DNA of 25,861 nucleotides from Bacillota bacterium (GCA_021798855.1 JAJZBP010000002.1:1-25861); one strand, 5' to 3'; counted from the first letter of the stretch, positions 14,448-23,046 are shown. Notes: generated from the letters alone by a model not told the origin. Numbers and translations are program-made.

Positions 14448-15379
14448 AAGTCGGGAACCGTTGCCCATTGGAAAGGGTGGGACGCGGTTTTTGCCGGGTG
14501 GCGTCCCGTTTCGCCGGTGCGGTCGGCATCGGCCGATGGTGGAAAAGCTATCTGGGGATCACCCTGGGGACCGCCGTCACGGCGCTGGGAATCAACGCGT
14601 TCTACGTTCCCAATCGCCTCAACGACGGGGGAGTGACCGGGGTGGCCATCCTCCTGCACCTTGTCTGGGGGGTGCCCCTGGGAGTGGGCATTTTCGGACT
14701 CAACGTCCCCCTTTTCCTGGCCGGAGCCAGGGTTCTGGGTGGAGGTTTCGGGGCGCGCACGCTGTTTGGCATCGCCGCGCTCTCCCTGTGGAGCCAGGTG
14801 TTGCGGCCGCCGCCGGCAACCCACGACCTCCTGCTGGGTGCGGTCTACGGGGGGGTGCTCTCGGGGCTGGGATTGGGGATTGTCTTTCGCTCCCAGGGAA
14901 CCACCGGGGGGACGGACCTGGTGGCCAGGCTGTTGGTCCGTTACGCGCCACTGACCATGGGACAAGGGTTGTTGGCCGCGGACCTGGTGGTGATCGCGGC
15001 CACCAGCTTGGTTTTCGGTCTCACCCTGGGCATGTATTCCCTTTTTGCCCTCTTCGTGGCCACCAGGATGGTGGATGCGGTCCAATGGGGTTTGGACTAC
15101 TCCAAGGCAGCCTGGATCATCACCGAACGGGGAGGCACGGTGGCCAAAGAGATCATGGATGCTCTGGGCAGGGGGGCGACGGTGTTTCAGGCACGTGGAG
15201 CTTATACCGGGCGTGACAAGGACGCGGTTTTGGTGGTGATTTCCCGTTCGGAGGTGTTTGCCTTGAAAGCCGTCACTTATCGGGCGGATCCGCAAGCCTT
15301 CTTGGTATTTGGGGAAGCCCACGAAGTTTACGGCGAAGGTTTTCGTCAGGTCGAACATTTGGAGAAACGTCATGGGTGA
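14444..15379 (+). CDS. YitT-family membrane protein (DUF161-DUF2179)
   Basis: A 311-residue inner-membrane protein. GTG at 14444 overlaps the tagA stop (GTGA), with GGGAG about 6 nt upstream, so the pair is translationally coupled. After a basic N-terminus come five or six hydrophobic segments (ITLGTAVTALGINAFYVP, VAILLHLVWGVPLGVGIFGL, LLLGAVYGGVLSGLGLGI and others) with the family signature GTTGGTDLVARLL. The C-terminal roughly 85 residues are a soluble DUF2179 domain with TVFQARGAYTGRDKDAVLVVI. The function of YitT proteins is not established. The link to tagA is by overlap only. Confidence 0.9.
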   Translation: MKVGNRCPLERVGRGFCRVASRFAGAVGIGRWWKSYLGITLGTAVTALGINAFYVPNRLNDGGVTGVAILLHLVWGVPLGVGIFGLNVPLFLAGARVLGGGFGARTLFGIAALSLWSQVLRPPPATHDLLLGAVYGGVLSGLGLGIVFRSQGTTGGTDLVARLLVRYAPLTMGQGLLAADLVVIAATSLVFGLTLGMYSLFALFVATRMVDAVQWGLDYSKAAWIITERGGTVAKEIMDALGRGATVFQARGAYTGRDKDAVLVVISRSEVFALKAVTYRADPQAFLVFGEAHEVYGEGFRQVEHLEKRHG

Positions 15380-15475
15380 TCGCGCACTGCGGAAATGGGA
15401 TGTTTCCGGAGGCTGGGCGTCTTGGCCGAAGGCCGACGAGCCGGCTGATCATTCGCCGGAGACCGTGGTTTTGGT

Positions 15476-17086
15476 TTAGGGATGAGCCGGTTTGCGACGG
15501 AATCGTTCGAGGAAGAAATCCAACAGGATGCCGACTTCTTCCGCGCCGAGCAGCCAACCAAGGGCGAGGAAAATTCCCCCCCCCAGCAGGAGGCCTGCGG
15601 CCACCTGCCCCCCCTCCAGGAGCAGGGCGGGGGCGTGGATGGATCCGGCGATGGCTTCCACCAAAAGGATGACGGCGCCTCCTCCGACGGAGGCGATCAG
15701 CGAACGGACCGCTGTTCGGGCCAAGGGATACCCTCCGATGCCGCCGAGGCGGTGGCGCAAGGACAAGAAAAGGAGCGCCAAGTTGAAGAAACCACTGAGG
15801 GAATAAGCCAGGGCGAGTCCTCGGTAGCCGAGGAGGTGAATCAGCCCCAGGCTGAGCAAAACGGAGAATAACAGGTAGGCCATGGCCAACTTGAAAGGGG
15901 TGAGAGTGTCTTCCAAGGCGTAATAGGCCCGGTAGACGATTTCGAGCGAACTGTAAGCGACGATGCCGATGGTGTAATAGACCAAGCTGGTGGACGTGAC
16001 CAGGGTATCGTGAGCCGTGAAATTGCCGTGTTGGAAGAGGATCGCCACCGCGGGTTTGGCCAGCAGGGCCAGACCCAGGGAAGCGGGGATGGCCAAGAAG
16101 ACCACGGCCCGGAGGCTCGCTCCGAGGAAACGGCGGAAGTCCTCGGTTTTATTGGCGCCGGCTTGGCCGGAAAGGGCGGGCAGGAGGGCCACGCCGACCA
16201 TGGTTCCGAGGGAAACCGGCAGGAGCATCAGACGGCTGGAAAGAACCAGAGCGTTGATCACTCCCGGCGGCTCGAATGAAGCCAAAAAGCTTTGGTTGAG
16301 AACCAGGGCGATTTGGGAGGCCGCACCGCTGATCATGATCGGCACCATCAGGCGAACCACCCGCCGCACGCCCGGATGGCGCAATTCCAAGCGGAAGTTG
16401 TAACGGGGGGAGAGGGAGATGGTGCCGGCGACCTGGGTGAGGAAGTTGACGATGCTTCCCAGGAGGGTGCCCAGAGCGAAACTGGCGATGCCCATTTTCC
16501 CGGCCAAGAGCACTCCGGTGGCGATGGTCACCAGATTGAAGAGAATCGGGCCGGTGCCGGTGGCCCAGAAATTGAAACGGGAACTTTGCACCCCGAAGAG
16601 GACACCGCACAGGGAGTTGAAAAGAATGCTTCCCAGAGTCAGGTGAGTGAGGTAAGCCGTGTAGGACTGGTCGGCGGGTGAAAATCCGGGAACCAGCCAC
16701 CTGACCCACCAGGAGGCGGTGAGAATACCGACGGCCACCAGGGAGGTCATACCCAAAAAGGTGATATTCACGGCGGTGGAAACCACTTTCCAGGCATCTT
16801 CATCCTTCCCGGCGGTGAAGTAGCGGGAGAGGACCGGGATGAACGCCGAGGATACGGCGCCGCCGATGAGGATATTGTAAATGGCGTCGGGGCCCAAGAA
16901 GGCCGCGCTGTACATATTGGCGGCCTGTCCCTGGCCGAAAATGGCGGCGATGGCCGCGTTGCGGATGAAGCCGGAAATTCTGGAGAAAACCAGCAGAACC
17001 CCGACGAGGCCGGCGGCCTTGGTGACCACGCGCCCGAGGGAGGAATTCGACGAAAGGCTGGTCCGGGGGGGATTGCCTTGGCTCAA
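15476..17086 (-). CDS. murJ: MurJ, lipid II flippase
   Basis: A 536-residue MOP-superfamily (MviN/MurJ) membrane protein that flips lipid II across the membrane for peptidoglycan synthesis. Many hydrophobic segments are visible, with the family N-terminus LVFSRISGFIRNAAIAAIFG followed by AAFLGPDAIYNIL, and further on SPADQSYTAYLTHLTLGSILF. TTG at 17086 is chosen over TTG 17101 because GAGGAGC precedes it by about 6 nt. It is the only clear minus-strand gene, convergent with the YitT gene and divergent from the small membrane protein. The plus strand stays G-rich through it, so it appears to be encoded on the lagging strand. A Wzx-like role in the nearby glycan locus is a possible alternative. 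Confidence 0.9.
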   Translation of the reverse strand: MSQGNPPRTSLSSNSSLGRVVTKAAGLVGVLLVFSRISGFIRNAAIAAIFGQGQAANMYSAAFLGPDAIYNILIGGAVSSAFIPVLSRYFTAGKDEDAWKVVSTAVNITFLGMTSLVAVGILTASWWVRWLVPGFSPADQSYTAYLTHLTLGSILFNSLCGVLFGVQSSRFNFWATGTGPILFNLVTIATGVLLAGKMGIASFALGTLLGSIVNFLTQVAGTISLSPRYNFRLELRHPGVRRVVRLMVPIMISGAASQIALVLNQSFLASFEPPGVINALVLSSRLMLLPVSLGTMVGVALLPALSGQAGANKTEDFRRFLGASLRAVVFLAIPASLGLALLAKPAVAILFQHGNFTAHDTLVTSTSLVYYTIGIVAYSSLEIVYRAYYALEDTLTPFKLAMAYLLFSVLLSLGLIHLLGYRGLALAYSLSGFFNLALLFLSLRHRLGGIGGYPLARTAVRSLIASVGGGAVILLVEAIAGSIHAPALLLEGGQVAAGLLLGGGIFLALGWLLGAEEVGILLDFFLERFRRKPAHP

Positions 17087-17111
17087 AGAATCGCTCCTCA
17101 AGAGAGTTTTC

Positions 17112-17131
17112 GGCGAGGTTTGGCGAGGTTT
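17112..17131 (-). repeat. 10-bp direct repeat in the murJ leader
   Basis: GGCGAGGTTT occurs twice in exact tandem (17112-17121, 17122-17131, plus-strand reading) between the murJ start and its likely -10. The second copy covers the expected start site. It may be an operator or simply a duplication. Confidence 0.7.
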
Positions 17132-17133
17132 TA

Positions 17134-17142
17134 ATTATGGCA
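17134..17142 (-). promoter_or_regulatory. extended -10 promoter of murJ
   Basis: Minus-strand TGCCATAAT: TGn extension plus CATAAT. Transcription would start near 17127 with a leader of about 40 bases. The -35 region (TTTTTC at 17-base spacing) is poor. Confidence 0.4.
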
Positions 17143-17193
17143 CAAAAACCGCCCAGGAAAAACTTTTTTTCGTGAAAATTGGAGGAGATCAAG

Positions 17194-17406
17194 GTGTTGA
17201 TCATCTTCGGGGCCACGGCGGTGACTTTGATGATGCTCTTTTACGCTCTGGAGAGCCGATCCAACTGGTTTACCTTCGCCTTCGCCTGGGCTTGTTTGGC
17301 TTCGTCGGCCTACGGTTGGCTGGCCGGAACGTGGCCGTTCGGCGTCGTGGAATTGATCTGGGCCGGGGTGGCCTTCGTTCGGTGGTGGCGGCAATCGGTT
17401 CATTGA
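17194..17406 (+). CDS. small two-helix membrane protein
   Basis: A 70-residue protein. GTG at 17194 follows GGAGGAG (17181-17187) by about 6 nt; an in-frame TTG at 17179 would include that site. Two hydrophobic segments (LIIFGATAVTLMMLFYAL and FTFAFAWACLASSAYGWLA) are followed by a third, Trp-rich stretch, VVELIWAGVAFVRWW, so two or three membrane passes are possible. Trp and Phe are abundant. No named family was recognised with confidence. It is the first gene of the plus-strand envelope-glycan run and ends 17 bases before the GT-CsaB start, so co-transcription is likely. Confidence 0.7.
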   Translation: MLIIFGATAVTLMMLFYALESRSNWFTFAFAWACLASSAYGWLAGTWPFGVVELIWAGVAFVRWWRQSVH

Positions 17407-17423
17407 GAAGGGGGAATGTCCCG

Positions 17424-19790
17424 GTGGTGGAACCGAAGACCGGCGAAGCGGCGAGAGGCGCGGCGCAGAGGGCGGCCGAGGATGGGGAAGGTCCGGCGCG
17501 GCGGGAACGGTTGACCGTTCTCCTGGCCGCCATGTCCCTTTCCCTGGGAGGGGCGGAAACCCACGTGGTGGCCCTGGCCAAAGAACTTTCCCGGCGTGGC
17601 CACCGGGTTTTGGTGGCTTCCCAAGGTGGGACACTGACAACAGAGCTGACCGCGGACGGCATTGTCCACTACTCTTTGCCTTTGGCCAGTCGCCGCCCCT
17701 GGCAATTGCGCCAGGCGATCCGGGGGATGCGGCGAATCATCACCGAAGAAGACGTCGAATTGATCCATGCCCATGCCCGGATTCCGGCCTGGGTGGCCGA
17801 GGCGGCCAGGAGGGGGCGGGGCGGGCGGCCGGATGTTCCCCTGGTAACCACCTACCATGCCGTCTACCGCTCCGGCCCATGGTGGCGTTTGTTCACCCGA
17901 TTCGGGGACCATACAATCGCGGTCAGCGAAGATATCGCGACCTATGTGAGCCGGAGTTTCGGCTATCCGCGGGGGAAAATCGCGGTGATCCCCAACGGGT
18001 TGGATACGGACCGCTTTTCCCCGCGGGGAGCGCAGGGCGGAGAAAGGCTGGAGCAGGAGATGGGGCTTCGCGCGCACAGTCCCCTGGTGGTTCACGTCAG
18101 CCGACTGGATGAATTGGGGATGGATCGGCCGGGAACCGTTCAGGCTGCGTTGGCCCTGGTCCGGGCTGCTCCGGCTCTTTTGGATATTCATCCGGACCTG
18201 CGGATGGTCATCGTGGGTGACGGACGGGAGGGGCGGTTGGTGCGGGAGGCCGCCGGGAGGGTCAACGGTGAACTGGGACGGCAGGTCGTCCTCTGCCCAG
18301 GGGGAAGGACCGACACCCCGGGTTTTTTTGCCCTGGCCAGCGTGGTGGTTGGAGTGGCCCGGGTTGCCCTCGAGGGAATGGCGTCGGGCAAACCGGTGGT
18401 GATCGCCGGTGAAGGTGGTTTCCGTGGGCTGGTTCAGCCCGACAATCTGGAGAACCTGAAGGCCGCCAACTTCACCGCACGGGGTAAGGGCGAAACCATC
18501 ACTCCCGAAAAACTGGTTGAGGCCATCGGGACCGTCCTCGCAAACGATGAACTGGCCGATTCCCTGGGACGACTCGGGCGCCGAACAGTGGAAGCGGGCT
18601 ATTCGGTCGGCTGGATGGTGGACGAGATCCTGAAAGTCTACCGGCTCTGTCGGCGCGGCGGGAAAGGCGCCGCTCGGCAGGCCGTCATCCTGGGCTATTA
18701 CGGCTTCGGCAACAGCGGGGACGAGGCCCTTTTACAGGGGATCCTCCAATCCTTGGAGGAGGTGAGACCGACCGTGCGGCCGGTGGTTCTTTCGGCGTCG
18801 CCTCGGGAAACCAGGGAAGCCCACGGGGTGGACGCGGTTCATCGTTACAACCTTCCGGCCGTCTGGCGGCTGTTTCGTCGGGCGGACGTTTTTATCAGCG
18901 GGGGTGGCACCCTTCTCCAAGACCGCACCAGTCTTCGGTCCCTGTGGTACTATGCGGGGATGGCCATGCTGGCCAAGCGGATGGGTTTAAAGGTGGCCTT
19001 TTACGCCAACGGCCTGGGGCCTTTGGAAAGCGCCACCGGGCGTTACCTGGCGCGCCGGGCGTTGCAGGCGGCCGACCTGGTGACCTGGAGGGACCACGGA
19101 TCGATGGAAACGGCCAAGCGTTTGCGCATGCTTCCCACCTGTCCGTGGGAGGTCACCGCCGATCCGGCTTTTTTGTTGGAACCGGCGCCGGAGGGGACGA
19201 GCCGGGAACTGTTGCGCCGGGCGGGCATCAGTTTTTCACGGCCGGTGGTGGGGGTATCCCTGCGGCCCTGGGAAGGGGAAAACGCATATCTGGGGGTGGT
19301 GGCCACCGCCGCCGATTGGCTGATCGAACGGGGATATGACATAATCTACCTGCCGTTCCAACACCGGAGGGATGAGAGGGTTTGCCGCCAAGCCCTGGGC
19401 AAGATGCGCCGGCAGGGGTACCTTTTACCCGGAGGGCTGGGGGTGTCGGAACTTTTGGGCATCCTTGGCCAGTTGGAATTGGTCCTGGGAATGCGGCTGC
19501 ACGCCGTGGTCTTGGCGGCGACGCAAGGGGTTCCGGGGGTGGGCTTGAGCTACGACCCAAAGGTTGAAGGCGTCCTGCGGGAAATGGGAGGGCCGATGGC
19601 CGGACGGATCGAAAAGATCAAAGTGGAGGACATTGTGGCGGCCGTGGAGAAAACTTTGGCTGAACGTTCGGCCACGGTGCGGGAATTGGCGGAAGCCGCC
19701 TCCCGATTGCGGGTGAGGGCCGCCAGGAACGCTCAATTGCTTTCACATTTACTGGCGGAAACGGAAGGGGCAGGGGAATATGTTGGATGA
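17424..19790 (+). CDS. csaB: fused GT4 glycosyltransferase and CsaB polysaccharide pyruvyl transferase
   Basis: One 788-residue frame with two enzymes. Residues about 30-410 are a GT-B glycosyltransferase (GT4-like): SLSLGGAETHVVALAKEL near the start, the VIPNGLDTDRF hinge region, and the C-terminal donor-site stretch VARVALEGMASGKPVV with Glu317. Residues about 418-788 are CsaB: AVILGYYGFGNSGDEALL, then DVFISGGGTLLQD and the LVLGMRLHAVVLAA histidine region near the end. CsaB transfers pyruvate to the secondary wall polymer that SLH-domain proteins bind. GTG at 17424 (or 17427) follows AAGGGGGAA; TTG near 17512 is a later option. No internal stop or frameshift. It overlaps the next gene by 11 bases. 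Confidence 0.9.
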   Translation: MVEPKTGEAARGAAQRAAEDGEGPARRERLTVLLAAMSLSLGGAETHVVALAKELSRRGHRVLVASQGGTLTTELTADGIVHYSLPLASRRPWQLRQAIRGMRRIITEEDVELIHAHARIPAWVAEAARRGRGGRPDVPLVTTYHAVYRSGPWWRLFTRFGDHTIAVSEDIATYVSRSFGYPRGKIAVIPNGLDTDRFSPRGAQGGERLEQEMGLRAHSPLVVHVSRLDELGMDRPGTVQAALALVRAAPALLDIHPDLRMVIVGDGREGRLVREAAGRVNGELGRQVVLCPGGRTDTPGFFALASVVVGVARVALEGMASGKPVVIAGEGGFRGLVQPDNLENLKAANFTARGKGETITPEKLVEAIGTVLANDELADSLGRLGRRTVEAGYSVGWMVDEILKVYRLCRRGGKGAARQAVILGYYGFGNSGDEALLQGILQSLEEVRPTVRPVVLSASPRETREAHGVDAVHRYNLPAVWRLFRRADVFISGGGTLLQDRTSLRSLWYYAGMAMLAKRMGLKVAFYANGLGPLESATGRYLARRALQAADLVTWRDHGSMETAKRLRMLPTCPWEVTADPAFLLEPAPEGTSRELLRRAGISFSRPVVGVSLRPWEGENAYLGVVATAADWLIERGYDIIYLPFQHRRDERVCRQALGKMRRQGYLLPGGLGVSELLGILGQLELVLGMRLHAVVLAATQGVPGVGLSYDPKVEGVLREMGGPMAGRIEKIKVEDIVAAVEKTLAERSATVRELAEAASRLRVRAARNAQLLSHLLAETEGAGEYVG

Positions 19791-20274
19791 GCGCGGCAGG
19801 CTTTTCGGTTTGGTCAACGTGATCGATCTGGTGGTCATCCTCCTGGTGCTGGCGGCGGCGGGAATATTCCTGGCGCCCCGCCTGTTGCGGGCGGTGGCCG
19901 GTCCGCCCGCCCTGCAGGAGATCAGGGTGACAGTCCTGGTCCCGGCGGTGCGGGCACCCACGGTGGCGGCCATCCGCCCCGGCACGCGGGTGGTCAACAC
20001 CACGAACAACTCAGCCTTGGGCAGGGTGTTTGCGACCGACGCCGTTCCCGCCGTCGTGCTGGAGAAAAAGGCGAACGGCATGACGACCGAAACCACCTCT
20101 CCCGTCTATGAGGACGATTACGTCACCCTGGTGGGACCGGGTACGGTGACGGCCGACGGAGTGGTCCTGGGGAGTACGCCCGTCAGGTTGGGGGCGCCTT
20201 TTCCCTTTTCCGACAACATCTTTGGGGTGCAGGGAACGGTCTGGAAGGTAAGCCCAATGCCGGCGGGACGCTAG
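19780..20274 (+). CDS. DUF4330 family membrane-anchored protein (copy 1)
   Basis: A 164-residue protein starting inside the end of the GT-CsaB gene (11-base overlap), with GGGGCAGGGGAAT just before its ATG. It has a short N-terminus (LDERGRLFGLVN), one membrane segment (residues 13-36, VIDLVVILLVLAAAGIFLAPRLL) and an outside beta-rich domain with PGTRVVNTTNNSALGRV and YVTLVGPGTVTADGVVLGST, ending FGVQGTVWKV. This is the DUF4330 pattern. It is paralogous to the gene at 21053-21526, the two bracketing a GT2 gene. The function of the family is unknown. The context suggests a part in making or assembling the wall polymer. Confidence 0.83.
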   Translation: MLDERGRLFGLVNVIDLVVILLVLAAAGIFLAPRLLRAVAGPPALQEIRVTVLVPAVRAPTVAAIRPGTRVVNTTNNSALGRVFATDAVPAVVLEKKANGMTTETTSPVYEDDYVTLVGPGTVTADGVVLGSTPVRLGAPFPFSDNIFGVQGTVWKVSPMPAGR

Positions 20275-20283
20275 GTCGACGGC

Positions 20284-21072
20284 ATGGCTTCACTCAGTGT
20301 AACCGTCATCACCCGAAATGAAAAAGAGAAGATCCGCGATTGCCTGGAGAGCGTCCGTTTCGCCGACGAAATCGTGGTCGTCGATTCCGGCTCGACCGAC
20401 GGAACGCCGGAGATTTGCCGGGAATATACGGACAACGTGACCCAGCGCGACTGGACGGGATTTCCGGACCAACGGGAATTCGCTTGTTCCCGAGCCCTCG
20501 GCCCGTGGATTTTGGTGCTGGACGCCGACGAACGGGTCAGCGAACCATTGCGCAGGGAAATCGAGGAAGTGGTGGCGCGGGGTGACGGCGGTCCCGCCCA
20601 TTATGAAATTCGTCGCCGGGAACACTTGTTGGGAGACTGGGTGGCGGCCGGCGACTGGACCCGTTACCACCTGCGCCTCTTTCGCAAGGATCTTTGCGGC
20701 TGTGCCTACACGCGGGACGTTCATGAGCGGGTGTTGGTGCGGGGGGTGGGGGGCAGGCTTGAGGGACCGATCCTCCACCTGTCCCATCCCACCAGTGCTT
20801 CCTTTTTGGCCAGGCTCAACGGCTACACCGACTTGGAAGCAGCATACGCCGCCCGTCAGGGGAAACGTTTCAGTTGGAACAGAGCGTTGGCGCTGCCCGT
20901 GGTGGTCCTGTTTTACCGTTTCATCTGGCGGGGAGGTTACCGGGACGGGGTGAGGGGGTTCGCCCTGGCGGCTTTGCAAGGGTTTTACCACTTTCTGAAG
21001 GAAATCAAACTGTGGGAATTGACCGTCGCGGCGGGACGGGAGGGAGAGAAAAATGATGGGCGGCAAACGTAA
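20284..21072 (+). CDS. family 2 glycosyltransferase, WaaE/KdtX-like
   Basis: A 262-residue GT-A enzyme without a clear N-terminal membrane segment. It begins SLSVTVITRNEKEKIRDCLE, has VVVVDSGSTDGTPEI with Asp34, and the metal-binding LDADER with Asp80 and Asp82. The RDVHERVLV and HLSHPT segments match WaaE-like transferases that add glucose to lipid-linked or LPS-like acceptors. A C-terminal stretch (VVLFYRFIWRGGYRDGVRGFALAALQG) may attach to the membrane. ATG at 20284 has only a weak ribosome binding site. It overlaps the second DUF4330 gene by 20 bases. Donor and acceptor are not readable from sequence. Confidence 0.88.
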   Translation: MASLSVTVITRNEKEKIRDCLESVRFADEIVVVDSGSTDGTPEICREYTDNVTQRDWTGFPDQREFACSRALGPWILVLDADERVSEPLRREIEEVVARGDGGPAHYEIRRREHLLGDWVAAGDWTRYHLRLFRKDLCGCAYTRDVHERVLVRGVGGRLEGPILHLSHPTSASFLARLNGYTDLEAAYAARQGKRFSWNRALALPVVVLFYRFIWRGGYRDGVRGFALAALQGFYHFLKEIKLWELTVAAGREGEKNDGRQT

Positions 21073-21526
21073 GCGTTGGATGTGGCTCGACATCCTGGTG
21101 GTGATTTTGGCCGTTTTCCTGGTGGCAAGATTCCTGTACCTGCATTACGGGCCGGGGAAAGAGATCGGGCGACAACTGGGCACGGTGAAAATTCAGATGC
21201 TCTTTGCAAACCTGCGGGGACCGGTGCTGAGAGCCCTCCGGCCGGGTGACCAACTGGTGAACGCTCACACCGGAAGCCCGCTGGGCACGGTGACCGCCGT
21301 GAAGCGGGTGCCGGTCGAGGTGTGGAAGAATGGCGTGGCGGGGACCTCCCCCGACTTTCGGAACCTGTACGTCACCGTTCGGGGGAACGGGCAGGTGACC
21401 CCGGTGGCCACTCTGCTCGGAAGCACTCAGATCCACATTGGGACGCTGGTCCCGGTCAGGAGCGGTTTCTTCCAGGACAATGACGGTATAGTATGGAAGA
21501 TCTATGCCGGTGGGGGCGCGCAATGA
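21053..21526 (+). CDS. DUF4330 family membrane-anchored protein (copy 2)
   Basis: A 157-residue protein overlapping the end of the GT2 gene by 20 bases, with GGGAGGGAG before ATG 21053 (ATG 21056 also possible). It has a basic N-terminus (GGKRKRWMW), one membrane helix (residues 11-28, LDILVVILAVFLVARFL), then a beta-rich outside domain. Aligned by eye with copy 1, it shares PGDQLVNAHTGSPLGTV, YVTVRGNGQVTPVATLLGST and a closing GIVWKIY. The start of the next gene overlaps its stop (ATGA), so the run is translationally coupled. Function unknown. Confidence 0.82.
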   Translation: MMGGKRKRWMWLDILVVILAVFLVARFLYLHYGPGKEIGRQLGTVKIQMLFANLRGPVLRALRPGDQLVNAHTGSPLGTVTAVKRVPVEVWKNGVAGTSPDFRNLYVTVRGNGQVTPVATLLGSTQIHIGTLVPVRSGFFQDNDGIVWKIYAGGGAQ

Positions 21527-23028
21527 GCCGGCGGAATCTTTTCAGCGGCAGCGCCGTTTGGCGGATCGTCGGCCAAAGCGCCATTCTCAACGCGTTCCGG
21601 GCGTTGGGAATCGGACTGGAAGGCCGGCTGTCCCAGATGGCCGCTGGAAGTTGGGTGCTGGCCGGAGAAACGGGAAACGAATGGCGACTTGGTTACACCG
21701 GAACGGCCGTGGGCGCTTTGGGGAGGTGGGTGCAGGCCCTGGGGGAACGCTTGCGGGGAGCGCTCGGCGGGAGTTTCATCTTGGACAGATTGTCCGTGGC
21801 CGGGCTGTTGCCGTGGCTTTTGTTGGCCGAACCATTCCTGCCGACCACATTGAATGTGCTTTTAATCTGGGGAATAGCCGGAATCGCGCTGGGACGGCGG
21901 TTGGTCAGGGGACGATCCCTGCCGGAAATCCCCCTGGGTATGCCCCTGGGGATCCTTGCGGGGGTGTTGGTCATCTCGGCCACCGGCAGCATCGATCCGC
22001 ACGGCAGTCTCCTGGATTTGGTCCTTTGGTTGAGTTACCTGCTGCTTTTCGTGCTGGTGGCGGTGGATATCCGCTCCAGGCGCACCCTGCTCCGCTATGC
22101 TTATCTCCTGCTGGCGGGGGGGGGGCTCGTATCCCTGCCCGGCCTCTACCAGTTGGTGCGGGGAGTCAAGACTTCGGCCACCTGGGTGGACCTTGCCCAC
22201 AATCCGGGGTTGACCACCCGCATCTACTCCGTCTTCAGCGATCCGAATTTTTACGCCATGTACCTCACCCTCCTCCTCCCCCTGGCGGCGGCCCTGTTGT
22301 TCCGGGGGGGACGGCGGCGTCGGCTGCCGGTGGCGGTCACCGGCCTCCTGCTGGTGGCATCCCTCGTCTACACCTTCTCGCGGGGAGGGTGGGTGGCCGC
22401 GACCGTGGCTCTGGCCGTCTGGGTGGCCCTGGTGGCGCCGCGCTTTCTTTGCCTGGCTCCCCTGGCGGCGCTCTCCATCCCCTTCCTGCCGGGAACGGTG
22501 CGGCACCGGTTGGCCTCTTTCACCAACCTGGCCGGAAGCCACATGCTCCATTACCGGCTGTTGATTTGGCAGGGTGTTCTTCCCCTCATCCAGCGATACC
22601 CGCTGACCGGTCTGGGGCTGGGAGCGGGTTCCTTCGTTTTGGCCTATCCCAACACCATGTTGGCCGGCATTCCGGCCTACCATGCCCACAACCTGTATTT
22701 GGAAACCCTCTTGGAAACGGGTTTGCCGGGATTGGCCGCGTTTGCCTACTTCTTTTTGTCCTTTTACCGGTTGGGTCTGCGGGGATGGGCGGCTGTCCTG
22801 CGGCTGGGTGATCCGTTGACCGTGGGCATCGCCGCGGCTGCCGTTGCCGCCGTGTCCGGCAACCTTTTCCATGGACTGGAGGAGGATGTCTGGTATGACC
22901 CCCACATCAACTTCATTCTCTGGGCCGTGTTGGGTCTGGGAGTGGCCGCCCTGAGGCTATTGGGCGGCGCGGGAGGGGCAGCCAACGCCGAAGTGGTCGG
23001 GGCTCTCGACCGGAACGCAACCGACTGA
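21523..23028 (+). CDS. O-antigen ligase/polymerase family protein (Wzy/WaaL-like)
   Basis: A 501-residue polytopic membrane protein with about ten to twelve hydrophobic segments. Diagnostic stretches include SVFSDPNFYAMYLTLLLPLA, FSRGGWVAATVALAV and a large outside loop with HMLHYRLLIWQGVLPLI and LTGLGLGAGSF, ending AYHAHNLYLETLLETGLPG, the Wzy_C ligase signature with conserved His. These enzymes join or polymerise undecaprenyl-linked glycans. ATG 21523 overlaps the DUF4330 stop (ATGA) after GGTGGGGG. The first 90 residues are unusually soluble and charged for this family and may be an added N-terminal region. Polymerase and ligase cannot be told apart here. Confidence 0.88.
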   Translation: MSRRNLFSGSAVWRIVGQSAILNAFRALGIGLEGRLSQMAAGSWVLAGETGNEWRLGYTGTAVGALGRWVQALGERLRGALGGSFILDRLSVAGLLPWLLLAEPFLPTTLNVLLIWGIAGIALGRRLVRGRSLPEIPLGMPLGILAGVLVISATGSIDPHGSLLDLVLWLSYLLLFVLVAVDIRSRRTLLRYAYLLLAGGGLVSLPGLYQLVRGVKTSATWVDLAHNPGLTTRIYSVFSDPNFYAMYLTLLLPLAAALLFRGGRRRRLPVAVTGLLLVASLVYTFSRGGWVAATVALAVWVALVAPRFLCLAPLAALSIPFLPGTVRHRLASFTNLAGSHMLHYRLLIWQGVLPLIQRYPLTGLGLGAGSFVLAYPNTMLAGIPAYHAHNLYLETLLETGLPGLAAFAYFFLSFYRLGLRGWAAVLRLGDPLTVGIAAAAVAAVSGNLFHGLEEDVWYDPHINFILWAVLGLGVAALRLLGGAGGAANAEVVGALDRNATD

Positions 23029-23046
23029 ACCGGCGGGGGCTCCGCC

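Noticed and set aside
11919..14468. 849-codon open frame on the minus strand across the secA end, prfB and tagA
   Set aside because: A shadow of three well-conserved plus-strand genes; Pro/Arg/His-rich with no recognisable domain.
16881..17423. Upstream extension of the GT-CsaB frame into the murJ region
   Set aside because: It runs antisense to the murJ N-terminus and over the small membrane gene, and lacks a ribosome binding site; GTG 17424 fits better.
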